Positions 26,046-35,021 of a DNA stretch of 64,000 nucleotides are shown here, piece by piece. Source of the stretch: Prevotella sp. (GTDB taxonomy: Bacteria > Bacteroidota > Bacteroidia > Bacteroidales > Bacteroidaceae); contig JAFZRU010000016.1 in assembly GCA_017619755.1 (NCBI GenBank), positions 1-64,000 on the forward strand. The letters run 5' to 3'. Below the pieces are notes generated by a model. The model saw nothing but the letters and a program-made list of their open reading frames with translations. It ran no database searches and was not told where the DNA came from. Positions within the stretch are counted from its first letter, which is position 1. Each line of letters starts with the position of its first letter. Both the position numbers and the translations under genes were made by a program.

Positions 26046-26510
26046 TCAACATCTTTTAGCCTTTTCAGGTTTGCCCATCAGTATGTAATATCTCCTCCAT
26101 TCGGCGAGGGCGTGAAGGGGGATGGCCTCCCCCAACACCATTGCCGAGGAATCGATGTCTTCAAGGCGTAGGGGACATTCGTGAGGCAGGCCATGAGACA
26201 CTATGACATATCCAGCCAGGAGATCCACTTCCACTCCGTCGATGTCAAACTCATGGAAATGTCGTGTGAGGTATTTGGGGTTGGGTCTTCCCCCCTTGTT
26301 CACACCCAACCCCTCAAGGATGCCTATAGCCTGCGCCACCTGCTCCTCTGCCACCATGATGTCGATGTCGTGAAAGCCCCCTACCCTCCCCCTCAGGAAG
26401 AGCATAAGGGAGGCGCCCACCGCCCAAGTCAGTCCGGCGGCGTTCATCCGCCGGGCTATCTTGGCCAGTATGGCCAGCTTTTTGTTTGTGCAAATATCGT
26501 CTCTGTGCAT
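26046..26510 (-). CDS. nucleotidyltransferase-fold protein
   Basis: A 154-residue protein of the nucleotidyltransferase superfamily: WAVGASLMLFLRGR supplies the Gly-Ser-like helix turn and HDIDIMV the paired Asp residues, with a possible third Asp in VEVDLL. Proteins of this size include kanamycin-type nucleotidyltransferases and MNT-type antitoxins. No HEPN partner is adjacent, and the gene follows the DUF1648 gene by 29 nt, so substrate and role are open. Confidence 0.7.
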   Translation of the reverse strand: MHRDDICTNKKLAILAKIARRMNAAGLTWAVGASLMLFLRGRVGGFHDIDIMVAEEQVAQAIGILEGLGVNKGGRPNPKYLTRHFHEFDIDGVEVDLLAGYVIVSHGLPHECPLRLEDIDSSAMVLGEAIPLHALAEWRRYYILMGKPEKAKRC

Positions 26511-26539
26511 ACAACAACCTTTGACCGAGGTCGTACCTC

Positions 26540-27055
26540 CTAACCTATTTTCTTGATTTTGGCTTCAAAAATTCCGAGGGCGACGACCATACAAACAAGC
26601 AATGCAATGACAGTCCAAAAGATGGCTTTAGGTGGCCATACCGTTGGATAACACACCATGAGAATGATGGCGAAAAAGAGGAAGCATAGCAACAATGCCG
26701 CGACGCGAACCATCCGTGAGATGAGGATACATTGTGGCAGCGTGACCTTGCTGGCTGGCACGTGAAGGAATGTTGTGGGATAGTATGCACAAACGAGCAT
26801 GACAACCGCGGCGAGCGTTCCTCCCCCGGCAAGAAACAGGAGCGTCGTCCTGCTTCCGTAGCTGTTGGGATTCCCCTGCAAGTCGAAATGCGTGGGGATG
26901 CTCTCCGGTGCATGATGGAACATATACACTGCAACAGCCCATAAAGCGATAATCAAGAAGAGCGCGACCACCTCGAAAATGGAGCCCTCGGGGGTTCGAG
27001 GCATCCGCGGATGCGGGCCATATTTCTTGATGATGAAATAGTTGGATAGTTTCAT
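26540..27055 (-). CDS. DUF1648 domain membrane protein
   Basis: A 171-residue inner-membrane protein. The start at 27055 overlaps the stop of the upstream ribbon-helix-helix gene in an ATGA. It has a hydrophobic segment (FEVVALFLIIALWAVAVYMF) followed by the DUF1648 signature (PESIPTHFDLQGNPNSYGSR), then three further helices. The domain occurs in SdpI-like immunity and related membrane proteins. Here it belongs to the SPFH operon; function is unknown. Confidence 0.8.
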   Translation of the reverse strand: MKLSNYFIIKKYGPHPRMPRTPEGSIFEVVALFLIIALWAVAVYMFHHAPESIPTHFDLQGNPNSYGSRTTLLFLAGGGTLAAVVMLVCAYYPTTFLHVPASKVTLPQCILISRMVRVAALLLCFLFFAIILMVCYPTVWPPKAIFWTVIALLVCMVVALGIFEAKIKKIG

Positions 27056-27258
27056 TTGTCTTGTTGTTCTTTGTCCATTTTTGCCACCTTGTTTTTCTTC
27101 GGCAGCCTTCCGGCCTTTCTCAGAGCCTCTGTGATAATCCACTGCAGCTGTCCGTTAGTGGAGCGGAACTCATCGGCAGCCCACGCCTCCAGTGCATTCA
27201 TCGTGTCGCTGTCCACGCGCAGGATGAAACTTTTGGTATTGGTCTCCTTCCTGGCCAT
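27052..27258 (-). CDS. Arc-type ribbon-helix-helix protein
   Basis: A 68-residue protein: NTKSFILRVDSDTMNALEAWAADEFRSTNGQLQWIITEALRKAG has the strand-helix-helix layout of Arc/MetJ DNA-binding domains, with a basic C-terminal tail. It lies 7 nt after the SPFH gene and overlaps the DUF1648 gene by 4 nt. Arc-like genes next to SPFH genes are common in Bacteroidetes. It may autoregulate this operon. Confidence 0.8.
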   Translation of the reverse strand: MARKETNTKSFILRVDSDTMNALEAWAADEFRSTNGQLQWIITEALRKAGRLPKKNKVAKMDKEQQDK

Positions 27259-27265
27259 AGGCGAA

Positions 27266-28234
27266 TCAGTGGTTGAGAGTTCCTGTGTTCACCACGGGCT
27301 GTGCCGCGTCGTCGCCGCACAGCACCACCATCAGGTTGCTCACCATGGCGGCTTTCTTGTCGTCGTCCAGTTCCACGACATCCTCTTGTGACAGTTTCTC
27401 CAAGGCCATCTTCACCATGGACACCGCACCCTCGACAATTTTCTCACGAGCAGTGATGATGGCCGAGGCTTGTTGTCTGCGTAGCATGACGGCGGCGATT
27501 TCCGGGGCGTATGCCAAGTAGTTGATCCGTGCCTCCACCACTTCTATGCCGGCGAGGGCAAGCCTCTCGTTGAGTTTCTGCTCCAACTGCTCATTGATTT
27601 CGTCGGCACTCGAGCGCAGCGTAGGTTCGTCGCTCCCGCCATCCTCGTCGTCATAGGCGTACTGTCCGGCGACTTGTCTGAGGGCGGCGTCGCTCTGCAC
27701 CCTGACAAACTTCTCCAGTGCGTTCATGATACTTTTGGCACTGCTGCCCAATTCCGTGGGAGACGTGGCGATGGTCTGTGAGTCCACCTCGAACATGGCC
27801 TTGTAGGTGTCTTTCAACTTCCATACCATCACCAGACCAATCATTACGGGGTTGCCGGTCTTATCGTTCACCTTGATAGGTTCGGCGTCAAGATTTCGTG
27901 CACGCAGAGAAACCTTCTTGCAGGAGTAGAAAGGATTGATCCAATAGAAACCCGTACGGGTGAATGTCCCACTGTATTTTCCAAACCAAGTGAGCACACG
28001 AGCCTCATTAGGCTCCAGCATCAAAAAACCACACCAACAAATAATGTTCACCAAAAGAAGCAGTCCACAGGCACCAAACAGCCAACCACCCCGGTCACCA
28101 TTACTGTCGTTAAGCATTATTATGCTATAGACGATACCAACAATTGACAAGATCAGCACTGCCAAATTGACAAACAACATCAAGAAGCCATTGATAGCAT
28201 TTCCAGAAAATGCAACTTCGTTTTTTGTTTCCAT
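27266..28234 (-). CDS. SPFH/Band 7 domain membrane protein
   Basis: A 322-residue protein with two N-terminal hydrophobic segments (about 14-37 and 52-70) and a SPFH domain from about residue 75 (NEARVLTWFGKYSGTFTRTGFYWINPFYSCKKVSLRARNLDAEPIKVNDKTGNPVMIG). RINYLAYAPEIAAVMLRRQQASAIITARE is the conserved coiled-coil start. Members form membrane-associated ring assemblies that organise lipids or proteases. It is the first gene of an operon with a ribbon-helix-helix and a DUF1648 gene. Confidence 0.9.
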   Translation of the reverse strand: METKNEVAFSGNAINGFLMLFVNLAVLILSIVGIVYSIIMLNDSNGDRGGWLFGACGLLLLVNIICWCGFLMLEPNEARVLTWFGKYSGTFTRTGFYWINPFYSCKKVSLRARNLDAEPIKVNDKTGNPVMIGLVMVWKLKDTYKAMFEVDSQTIATSPTELGSSAKSIMNALEKFVRVQSDAALRQVAGQYAYDDEDGGSDEPTLRSSADEINEQLEQKLNERLALAGIEVVEARINYLAYAPEIAAVMLRRQQASAIITAREKIVEGAVSMVKMALEKLSQEDVVELDDDKKAAMVSNLMVVLCGDDAAQPVVNTGTLNH

Positions 28235-28280
28235 TTTACCTTATTTTTATAGTTAATATTATGATATCATTTTGATATTG

Positions 28281-28288
28281 CAAAGATA
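28281..28288 (-). promoter_or_regulatory. -7 promoter element of the SPFH operon
   Basis: TATCTTTG on the minus strand, 47 nt before the SPFH start codon. The nearest TTTG on that strand (28312-28315) is 23 nt away, slightly long for a -33 box. Confidence 0.5.
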
Positions 28289-28461
28289 AGATATAATTTT
28301 GAAAGTTGTACCAAAAACTATGCGCATTTAACATTTTTTACACAAGTTGGGGTTGGGGGGCTTTGTCTTCTTTCAATTTGTCATCTGCCATTCGATGTTA
28401 CGGGGAATGGTGATATGAGGATAGGTTTGTCAATTTTATGATAATGATGCGTATCATGCTT

Positions 28462-28525
28462 TTCATTGAAAAATACCATATTTTTCATACGAAAGACCAA
28501 ATAATTCATACGAAAACCCAAATAA
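28462..28525 (+). promoter_or_regulatory. tandem 21-bp direct repeats, probable LytTR regulator operator
   Basis: Two adjacent 21-bp direct repeats (28484-28504 and 28505-28525) share the start TTCATACGAAA and the end CCAAATAA, differing at two positions. A degenerate third copy begins at 28462 (TTCATTGAAA). They lie just upstream of the -33 box of the tolC promoter. LytTR regulators bind pairs of short direct repeats about two helical turns apart, and the operon's last gene encodes a LytTR regulator. Confidence 0.6.
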
Positions 28526-28537
28526 AGTGGCAACTAT

Positions 28538-28569
28538 TTTGTGATATTCAGAAAAAATGTGTAAATTTG
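28538..28569 (+). promoter_or_regulatory. promoter of the TolC-MacA-MacB operon
   Basis: TTTG (28538-28541), 20-nt spacer, TAAATTTG (28562-28569): a full match to the Bacteroidota consensus. The leader to the ATG at 28604 is about 30 nt. Confidence 0.7.
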
Positions 28570-28603
28570 CAGTTAAAATATAGAACCAGCAGCAAAATTG
28601 GAT

Positions 28604-29941
28604 ATGAAACACATCATCCTCGCTTTCACATACGCGGCCTTCCTGGCCCCCCTGCCCGCCATGGGCCAGTCCATAGAGAAGAAATGGACGTTACAAGAGT
28701 GCATCGACTATGCCTTGGCCAACAACATCTCCCTCAAGAAGAACCAGATGCAAAAACTCTCCGCCAAGGAAGATGTGGAGCAGTCGAAAGCACAGCTGCT
28801 ACCCTCGCTAAGTGCCTCCACGAACCAGAACATCATCTACCGCCCCTTCATTGCCTCCGGCCAAAGCACCGTGGCCAACGGTTATGTTCAGTCGAGCGTT
28901 GACAAGGTCTATTACAGCGGCAGTTACAGTGTCAGCGCCAACTGGACGGTGTGGAACGGCAACCGCAACAAAAACACCATCAAATACAATGAATTGTTGG
29001 CCGAACAAGCGGAGGTGGACTCAATGAGCACCGCCCGTAACATTGAGGAACGCATCGTTCAGCTCTACGTGCAGATTTTGTACACCAACGAAGCCATCAC
29101 AGTCAACGAGCAAAGCCTGGCTTCGAGCAAGCTCAACGAGCAACGTGGCAAGACGATGGTGGAGGTGGGCAAGATGAGCAAGGCCGACTTGGCCCAACTC
29201 ACTGCCCAGCGCGCCCAGGATGAGTACAACCTCGCCGCCACAAAGGCGCAAGTGAAGAACTACAAGTACCAATTAAAACAACTTTTGGAACTTACCGACG
29301 CCACGGGTTTCGACATCGTCATTCCCGAATTCAGCGACGCGCTCGCCTTGGAGGCCATCCCGGAATTGAACACCGTCTATGTGCAAGCCTTGGAGAACCG
29401 CCCCGAAATCAAGAGCGCCCTTCTCGCCATAGAGAGCAGCGAGGTGAACCTTGACATCGCCAAGGCCCAGAAAAGTCCCACTGTCGGTGTCAGCGGGGGC
29501 GTAGGCACCAACACCACTTCCATGAGCGACACAGGATGGGGTCGTCAGATGAAGACCAACCTCGACTTCTCGGTAGGAGCCACGGTGAGCATCCCCATCC
29601 TCGACAACCGCCAGACAAAAACCGCCATCAACAAAGCCAAGATTCAGCGCGAGAGCTATCTCCTCGACCTGAAGGACAAGCAGAAGACGCTTTTCAACAC
29701 GATAGAGTCCTATTGGATAGACGCCACCACCAATCAGAGCAAGTTCAAATACGCCCAAGAGGCCACGCGCAGTCAAGAGACAAGCTACGAATTGCTCAGC
29801 GAACAGTTCCGCTTAGGTCTGAAAAACATCATCGAGTTGATGACAGGCAAGACCAACCTTGTACAAGCCCAGCAAAACGAGTTGGAAAGCAAATACCTCA
29901 CCATCTACAATATTTATATGCTGAAATACTATCAGCGATAA
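28604..29941 (+). CDS. TolC family outer-membrane efflux protein
   Basis: A 445-residue outer-membrane factor. The signal peptide is MKHIILAFTYAAFLAPLPAMGQ, followed by KKWTLQECIDYALANNISLKKNQMQKLSAKEDVEQSKAQLLPSLS, the usual TolC opening, and a second OEP repeat after about residue 230. It forms the exit duct for the adaptor and ABC pump encoded next. The ATG at 28604 is preferred over the TTG two codons upstream. First gene of a six-gene operon. Confidence 0.93.
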   Translation: MKHIILAFTYAAFLAPLPAMGQSIEKKWTLQECIDYALANNISLKKNQMQKLSAKEDVEQSKAQLLPSLSASTNQNIIYRPFIASGQSTVANGYVQSSVDKVYYSGSYSVSANWTVWNGNRNKNTIKYNELLAEQAEVDSMSTARNIEERIVQLYVQILYTNEAITVNEQSLASSKLNEQRGKTMVEVGKMSKADLAQLTAQRAQDEYNLAATKAQVKNYKYQLKQLLELTDATGFDIVIPEFSDALALEAIPELNTVYVQALENRPEIKSALLAIESSEVNLDIAKAQKSPTVGVSGGVGTNTTSMSDTGWGRQMKTNLDFSVGATVSIPILDNRQTKTAINKAKIQRESYLLDLKDKQKTLFNTIESYWIDATTNQSKFKYAQEATRSQETSYELLSEQFRLGLKNIIELMTGKTNLVQAQQNELESKYLTIYNIYMLKYYQR

Positions 29942-30000
29942 CCCTCCATATTCCGAGTCTGGTTTCATCACACAACACAAAAATCCCCCCCCAAAAAAAT

Positions 30001-31179
30001 ATGAAAAGAATAAGCAAAGTATGGCTCTTCGCCCTTCTCCTCGCCGCCGGTGCCATCGCCTTCTGGTATTTCTCCGGACAGAAGAAAGAGGAGGTCATCA
30101 ATTTCAACACCGTGAAGGTGGAGGAAACCACCCTTCAAAACAGTGTCACCGCCACCGGAACGATAGAGCCGGTGACCTCCGTCACCGTCGGCACACAAGT
30201 GTCGGGCATCGTCAGCAAGCTCTATGTAGATTACAACAGTGTTGTGAAGCGCGGGCAAGTGATAGCTGAATTGGACAAGACCAACCTCATCAGTGAATTG
30301 AACACAGCCAAGGCCAACCTTTCCAGCGCACAAAGTTCCCTCAACTATCAGGAAGCCAACTACACCCGATACCAAACACTCTTCAAGAAAGGCTTGGTGA
30401 GTGCTGACGACTTCGAGTCAGCACAACTCTCCTACCTCCAAGCCAAAGAACAAGTGTCCACCTCCATGGAAACGGTGAAGAGGGCACAGACGAACTTGGG
30501 CTACGCCACCATCACCTCTCCCATCGACGGCGTCGTCCTCTCCAAGTCCGTGGAGGAAGGGCAGACGGTGGCAGCGAGTTTCAGCACCCCCGAGCTGTTC
30601 ACCATCGCCAAAGACCTCACCAATATGCAGGTGATAGCCAATGTGGACGAAGCCGACATCGGTGGTGTGAAAGCCGGCGAGCGTGTGACCTTCACCGTTG
30701 ACGCCTACCCCGAGGACACCTTCCATGGCAGCGTGACGCAGGTGCGCCAGGAAGCCACGACCACCAACAACGTCGTAACCTACGAGGTGGTCATCAGCGC
30801 CCCCAACTCCGACCTGAAGTTGAAACCTGGCTTGACGGCAAGTGTCACCATCTACACCTTCGAGCGCACCGGCGTGCTCTGCGTACCCACCAAGGCCCTC
30901 CGCTTCACCCCGACGAAAGAGACCATCGGCAAACAACGCAAGATACAAGACTGCGACGGCAAGAGCAAACTGTGGACGTTGGAGGGCAACTTGCTCAAAG
31001 CCCACCCGGTGAGAACCGGTATGACTGACGGCACCAACACCGAGATTGTTAGCGGCATCGGCAAGGGCGTGGAAGTCATCACAGAAATCAGCGTGACATC
31101 CGACGAGAACCCAGGAGAAGGAGACCAGGCCGAGCGAAGCCCATTCGCCCCCGGCCCTCCGGGCAGGAAGAAGAAATAA
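30001..31179 (+). CDS. MacA/HlyD-type periplasmic adaptor
   Basis: A 392-residue membrane fusion protein. The N-terminal membrane anchor is VWLFALLLAAGAIAFWYFSG; the split biotinyl-lipoyl domain is seen at VEPVTS-like GTIEPVTSVTVGTQVSG and again at GYATITSPIDGVVLSKSV, with a coiled-coil hairpin between. A beta-barrel domain follows (VIANVDEADIGGVKAGERVTFTVDAYPEDTFHGSV). It links the ABC pump to the TolC protein. It starts 59 nt after tolC at a clear ATG. Confidence 0.93.
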   Translation: MKRISKVWLFALLLAAGAIAFWYFSGQKKEEVINFNTVKVEETTLQNSVTATGTIEPVTSVTVGTQVSGIVSKLYVDYNSVVKRGQVIAELDKTNLISELNTAKANLSSAQSSLNYQEANYTRYQTLFKKGLVSADDFESAQLSYLQAKEQVSTSMETVKRAQTNLGYATITSPIDGVVLSKSVEEGQTVAASFSTPELFTIAKDLTNMQVIANVDEADIGGVKAGERVTFTVDAYPEDTFHGSVTQVRQEATTTNNVVTYEVVISAPNSDLKLKPGLTASVTIYTFERTGVLCVPTKALRFTPTKETIGKQRKIQDCDGKSKLWTLEGNLLKAHPVRTGMTDGTNTEIVSGIGKGVEVITEISVTSDENPGEGDQAERSPFAPGPPGRKKK

Positions 31180-31191
31180 CTGAATACCACC

Positions 31192-31944
31192 ATGGACGAC
31201 CAGAAAGCAGTCATAGAACTTCAAGACGTGAAGCGCGACTTCGTAGTAGGGGAAGAGACGGTCCACGCTCTCCGTGGCGTGTCGTTCAAGATTTACGAGG
31301 GCGAGTTTGTCACCATCATGGGCAAGTCAGGCTCCGGCAAGTCCACCCTCCTCAACCAGTTGGGATGCCTTGACACCCCCTCTTCCGGCGAATACTACCT
31401 CGACGGCGTGCCTGTGCGCAAGATGTCGAAATCCCAACGCGCCGTGCTGCGCAACCGCAAGATAGGGTTCATCTTTCAAAACTACAACCTCCTCCCCAAG
31501 ACGACAAGCGTGGAGAATGTGGAATTGCCACTGATGTACAACAGTTCCGTGAATGCCAAGGAACGCCGTGCGAAAGCCATAGCCGCGCTTCAGGCTGTTG
31601 GCCTTGGCGACCGTCTGGCCCACAAGTCCAACCAGATGTCTGGCGGTCAGATGCAACGTGTGGCCATCGCCCGTGCGTTGGTCAACGACCCCGCCGTCAT
31701 CCTCGCCGACGAGGCCACAGGCAACCTCGACACCCGCACGAGTTTTGAAATCCTCGTGCTTTTCCAAAAACTTCACGCCGAGGGCCGCACCATCATCTTC
31801 GTGACCCACAACCCGGACATTGCCAACTACTCCAGCCGCAACATCATGCTCCGGGACGGGCGTGTGATCAGCGACGAAGCCAACCACCACATCCTCTCCG
31901 CCGCCGAGGGTCTTGCCGCCCTACCCGTCACCACCGACGATTAA
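31192..31944 (+). CDS. ABC transporter ATP-binding protein (MacB/LolD type)
   Basis: A 250-residue ATPase. Walker A is GKSGSGKST (44-52), the signature is MSGGQMQRVAIARAL, and Walker B runs into LADEATGNLDT, the wording typical of the MacB/LolD/FtsE group. The Q-loop lies in FIFQNYNLLPKTT. Lies 12 nt after the adaptor gene. With the following permease it makes a MacB pump split into two chains. Confidence 0.95.
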   Translation: MDDQKAVIELQDVKRDFVVGEETVHALRGVSFKIYEGEFVTIMGKSGSGKSTLLNQLGCLDTPSSGEYYLDGVPVRKMSKSQRAVLRNRKIGFIFQNYNLLPKTTSVENVELPLMYNSSVNAKERRAKAIAALQAVGLGDRLAHKSNQMSGGQMQRVAIARALVNDPAVILADEATGNLDTRTSFEILVLFQKLHAEGRTIIFVTHNPDIANYSSRNIMLRDGRVISDEANHHILSAAEGLAALPVTTDD

Positions 31945-31984
31945 CCCCTGTCTCCATCCCATAGATGCACCAAACCACACCATC

Positions 31985-33223
31985 ATGAATTATTCCAACC
32001 TGTTCAAGATAGCCATCCGAGCCATTGCCGCCAACAAGATGCGCTCATTTCTCACCGCCCTTGGCATCATCATCGGCATCGCGTCGGTCATCACGATGCT
32101 CGCCATCGGCCAGGGTACGAAGAGGAGCATCCAGTCCAACATCTCGGAGATGGGTTCCAACATGATCATGATCAGCCCTGGAGCAGACATGCGCGGCGGC
32201 GTGAGGCAGGACGCCTCGTCGATGGAGACACTGAAACTCGCCGATTATGAAGCCATCAAGGAAGGCTGCACCTATGTGAAAGCTGTTAGCCCCATGGTGC
32301 AAAGCTCAGGACAGTTCATCTATGGCAACAACAACACTCCCTCGTCCATCTACGGCGTCAACCAGGAATATTTGGAGATTCGACAATTGTCTGTCTCCGA
32401 CGGCGAGATGTTCACCGACGCAGACATCAAGACCAGCGCCAAGGTGTGCGTCTTGGGGCAGACCGTTGTTGACAACCTCTTTGGCGACGGTGCCGACCCC
32501 ATTGGCAAAGTCATCCGCTTCAAGTCCATCCCCTTCCGCGTGGTGGGCGTGTTGAAGAAAAAAGGCTACAACTCAATGGGCATGGACCAGGACGACCTGG
32601 TGCTCGCTCCCTACACGTCGGTGATGAAGCGCATCCTGGCCCAGACCTACCTCAGCGGAATCCAATGCTCCGCCGTGACGGAGGGGGTGACAGAACAGGC
32701 CACGGAGGAGATTTCTGTCATTCTCCGCCGCAACCACAAACTTCGTGACAGTGAAGGCGACATGATTGGCGATGCCGACGATTTCAACATCCGCACCCAA
32801 GAAGAGTTGTCGAGCATGATGAACACCACCACCAACATGCTCACCATCCTCTTAGGCGCGGTTGCCGGCATCTCGCTCATCGTTGGCGGCATAGGCATCA
32901 TGAACATCATGTATGTGAGTGTGACGGAGCGCACTCGCGAGATAGGACTCCGCATGAGCGTGGGTGCCCGTGGCATCGACATCCTCAACCAGTTTCTTAT
33001 CGAGGCCATCTTCCTCAGCATCACTGGTGGCATCATCGGCGTCCTCCTTGGAGTAGGCTTGTCGTACGCAATCAATGCCCTCGCCCATTGGCCCATCTTC
33101 ATCCAGCCGTGGAGCATCGTCATGAGTTTTGCGGTTTGCACCTTCACTGGCGTTTTCTTCGGTTGGTACCCAGCCAAGAAAGCTGCCAACCTCGACCCCA
33201 TTGAAGCCATCAGATATGAGTGA
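31985..33223 (+). CDS. MacB-type ABC transporter permease
   Basis: A 412-residue permease with one N-terminal helix (RSFLTALGIIIGIASVITMLAIG), a large periplasmic MacB-core domain and three C-terminal helices (NMLTILLGAVAGISLIVGGIGIMNIMYVSVTERTREIGLRMSVGA and on). Mechanotransmission pumps of this type drive substrates from the periplasm through TolC. The start at 31985 follows the ATPase by 40 nt. Its end overlaps the histidine kinase start by 8 nt. Confidence 0.94.
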   Translation: MNYSNLFKIAIRAIAANKMRSFLTALGIIIGIASVITMLAIGQGTKRSIQSNISEMGSNMIMISPGADMRGGVRQDASSMETLKLADYEAIKEGCTYVKAVSPMVQSSGQFIYGNNNTPSSIYGVNQEYLEIRQLSVSDGEMFTDADIKTSAKVCVLGQTVVDNLFGDGADPIGKVIRFKSIPFRVVGVLKKKGYNSMGMDQDDLVLAPYTSVMKRILAQTYLSGIQCSAVTEGVTEQATEEISVILRRNHKLRDSEGDMIGDADDFNIRTQEELSSMMNTTTNMLTILLGAVAGISLIVGGIGIMNIMYVSVTERTREIGLRMSVGARGIDILNQFLIEAIFLSITGGIIGVLLGVGLSYAINALAHWPIFIQPWSIVMSFAVCTFTGVFFGWYPAKKAANLDPIEAIRYE

Positions 33224-34316
33224 AAAGAAGAAAAAAAGACTTGTCAAAAGGGAGATCTTTTGGCTGCAAGTGGTGATGTGGACAGTGATGCTGTTCATGC
33301 CACTGATGTTCCTCGCCCCCGACCAACCCATCAAGGTCACAAGCTATTTGAGCAAGGCGGTCATTCCCTTTGCCTTGCTTGTCATTTTCTACGCCAACTA
33401 TCTCTGGTTGGCACCTCGACTCTTTCATGGGAAGAACGAAATACGCAAATGGTGGTTAATCAACGTCATCACCATCACTGTGCTGTCATTCAGCCTTGGA
33501 AAATGGGCCGATATCGAAATCCAGAAACGACATAATGAATTGGTGGCCCGTGGCGAAACAGTCGCCTCCACCATATCTTTCTTCCCCCATTAACGCCTCA
33601 TCATCTTCTGCCGCGATTTCATCAACCTCTTCGCCGCCGCCATTGTAGGCAGTGCAATGGTGATGAACCGCCGCTGGGTGGAACTGGAGAAGGCTCACCA
33701 GCAAGCCGAGGTGGCCCGCCGCGAAGCAGAGTTGAAAAACCTCCGCAACCAGGTGAATCCTCATTTCCTGTTGAACACGCTCAACAACATTTACGCCCTG
33801 ACCGCCTTCGACCAATCTAAGGCCCAGACCGCCATCATGGAGTTGGGCAAGATGATGCGCCACATCCTCCACGACAACCAGCAACCCTATGTCAACCTTC
33901 GCGAGGAAGCCGATTTCATCCACAACTATGTTGACTTGATGAAGATGCGCCTTGCCAGCAACGTAACGGTGAAAGAGGAAGTTGACATCCCTACTCCCTG
34001 CACCATCTTCATCGCCCCCATGCTTCTCATCTCCCTTGTGGAGAATGCCTTCAAGCACGGTGTGAGTCCCACGCAGCCCAGTGAGATTTCCTTCCGCCTT
34101 TCCGCTGACACCGAAAAGATTTTCTTCACCATTAGCAACACCTATTTTCCCAAGTCTTCCACAGACCAGAGTGGCCATGGCGTCGGCCTGAAGCAAGTGC
34201 AGCAGCGCCTCGACCTGACCTATCCCGACCAATATGAATGGACAAAAGGCTTGGACAACAACAACCATTACACTTCAACCATCATCATTCATGACACTCA
34301 ACTGCATCATCATTGA
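33216..34316 (+). pseudogene. LytS-like sensor histidine kinase split by an in-frame stop codon
   Basis: Reads as one 366-codon kinase gene whose codon 126 is TAA (33591-33593). The first part (33216-33593, 125 aa) has two or three membrane helices; the second resumes in the same frame (RLIIFCRDFINLFAAAIVGS, then a helix into the kinase core) and can restart at ATG 33657 as 219 residues. The kinase core is intact: the phosphoacceptor His lies in NQVNPHFLLNTLNNIY and the N box is LISLVENAFKHGV, with GHGVGLKQVQQRL near the end. It overlaps the response regulator gene by 26 nt. It may be a real pseudogene, a phase variant, a split two-part kinase or a sequencing error. Confidence 0.85.
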
Positions 34317-35004
34317 CGACGAGCCCCTTGCCGGGCAGTTGCTTTCCAGCTACGCTGAAAAAACCTCCTTCCTTCACCTCATCGGCACTTACAACAGCGC
34401 CGTGTCAGCCATCAAGGACTTGCGGGAAAACGACGTACATCTGGTGTATCTCGACATTCAGATGCCGGAACTGAGCGGCCTCGAGTTCGCCACCCTCATC
34501 CCCAAGTCCGCCCGCATCATCTTCACCACGGCGTTCAGCCAATACGCCATCGACGGTTACAAGGTGAATGCGTTGGACTACCTCATGAAGCCCATCAGCT
34601 ACGAAGACTTCCTCCGCACGGCCAACAAAGGCCTGGAGTGGTTCACTGCCCAAGAGGGCAAGGTGGCAACCCCACCCGACCGTTTCATCTTCGTGAAGAG
34701 TGAATACAAATTAGTGCAAGTACAGTTTGACGAAATCCTTTTCATCGAGGGGCTGAAGGACTATGTGAAGATATACCTTGAAGACAACAAAAAACCCATC
34801 CTCAGCCTGATGAACATGAAGCGGATTGAGGAGAGCCTCCCCTATCCGGAGTTCATGCGCACGCACCGCTCCTACATCGTGCACATGCCTAAAGTCCGTT
34901 TGGTGGACCGCTTCCGCGTCGTTTTCGGCGAAAACTACATCCCCATTTCCGACAGTTATAAAGAAGAGGTGCAGCAATACCTCGACTCCCACACCTTGGT
35001 GTGA
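34291..35004 (+). CDS. LytTR family response regulator
   Basis: A 237-residue two-component regulator. Receiver domain: DD at 9-10, phosphoacceptor D55 in LVYLDIQMPELSG, then TTAFSQYAIDGYKVNALDYLMKP. The C-terminal LytTR DNA-binding domain starts near residue 130 (RFIFVKSEYKLVQVQFDEILFIEGLKDYVKIYL ... RTHRSYIVHMPKV). The start at 34291 (MTLNCIIIDDEP) is chosen by domain fit. Likely regulates its own efflux operon through the direct repeats at 28462-28525. Confidence 0.93.
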   Translation: MTLNCIIIDDEPLAGQLLSSYAEKTSFLHLIGTYNSAVSAIKDLRENDVHLVYLDIQMPELSGLEFATLIPKSARIIFTTAFSQYAIDGYKVNALDYLMKPISYEDFLRTANKGLEWFTAQEGKVATPPDRFIFVKSEYKLVQVQFDEILFIEGLKDYVKIYLEDNKKPILSLMNMKRIEESLPYPEFMRTHRSYIVHMPKVRLVDRFRVVFGENYIPISDSYKEEVQQYLDSHTLV

Positions 35005-35011
35005 GTCGAGG
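34980..35011 (+). terminator. terminator of the efflux operon
   Basis: CCTCGACTCCCACACC pairs with GGTGTGAGTCGAGG with a short loop, overlapping the end of the response regulator gene; GCATTGCCTTTTTA follows. The convergent GH53 gene ends 11 nt further on. Confidence 0.7.
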
Positions 35012-35021
35012 CATTGCCTTT

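Noticed and set aside
28484..28525. A CRISPR array
   Set aside because: There are only two or three contiguous 21-bp repeats without spacers and no cas genes, so an operator fits better.
29536..30000. An N-terminal extension of the MacA-type adaptor gene back to 29536
   Set aside because: It overlaps tolC in another frame and reads as non-protein; the adaptor has a normal membrane anchor from the ATG at 30001.
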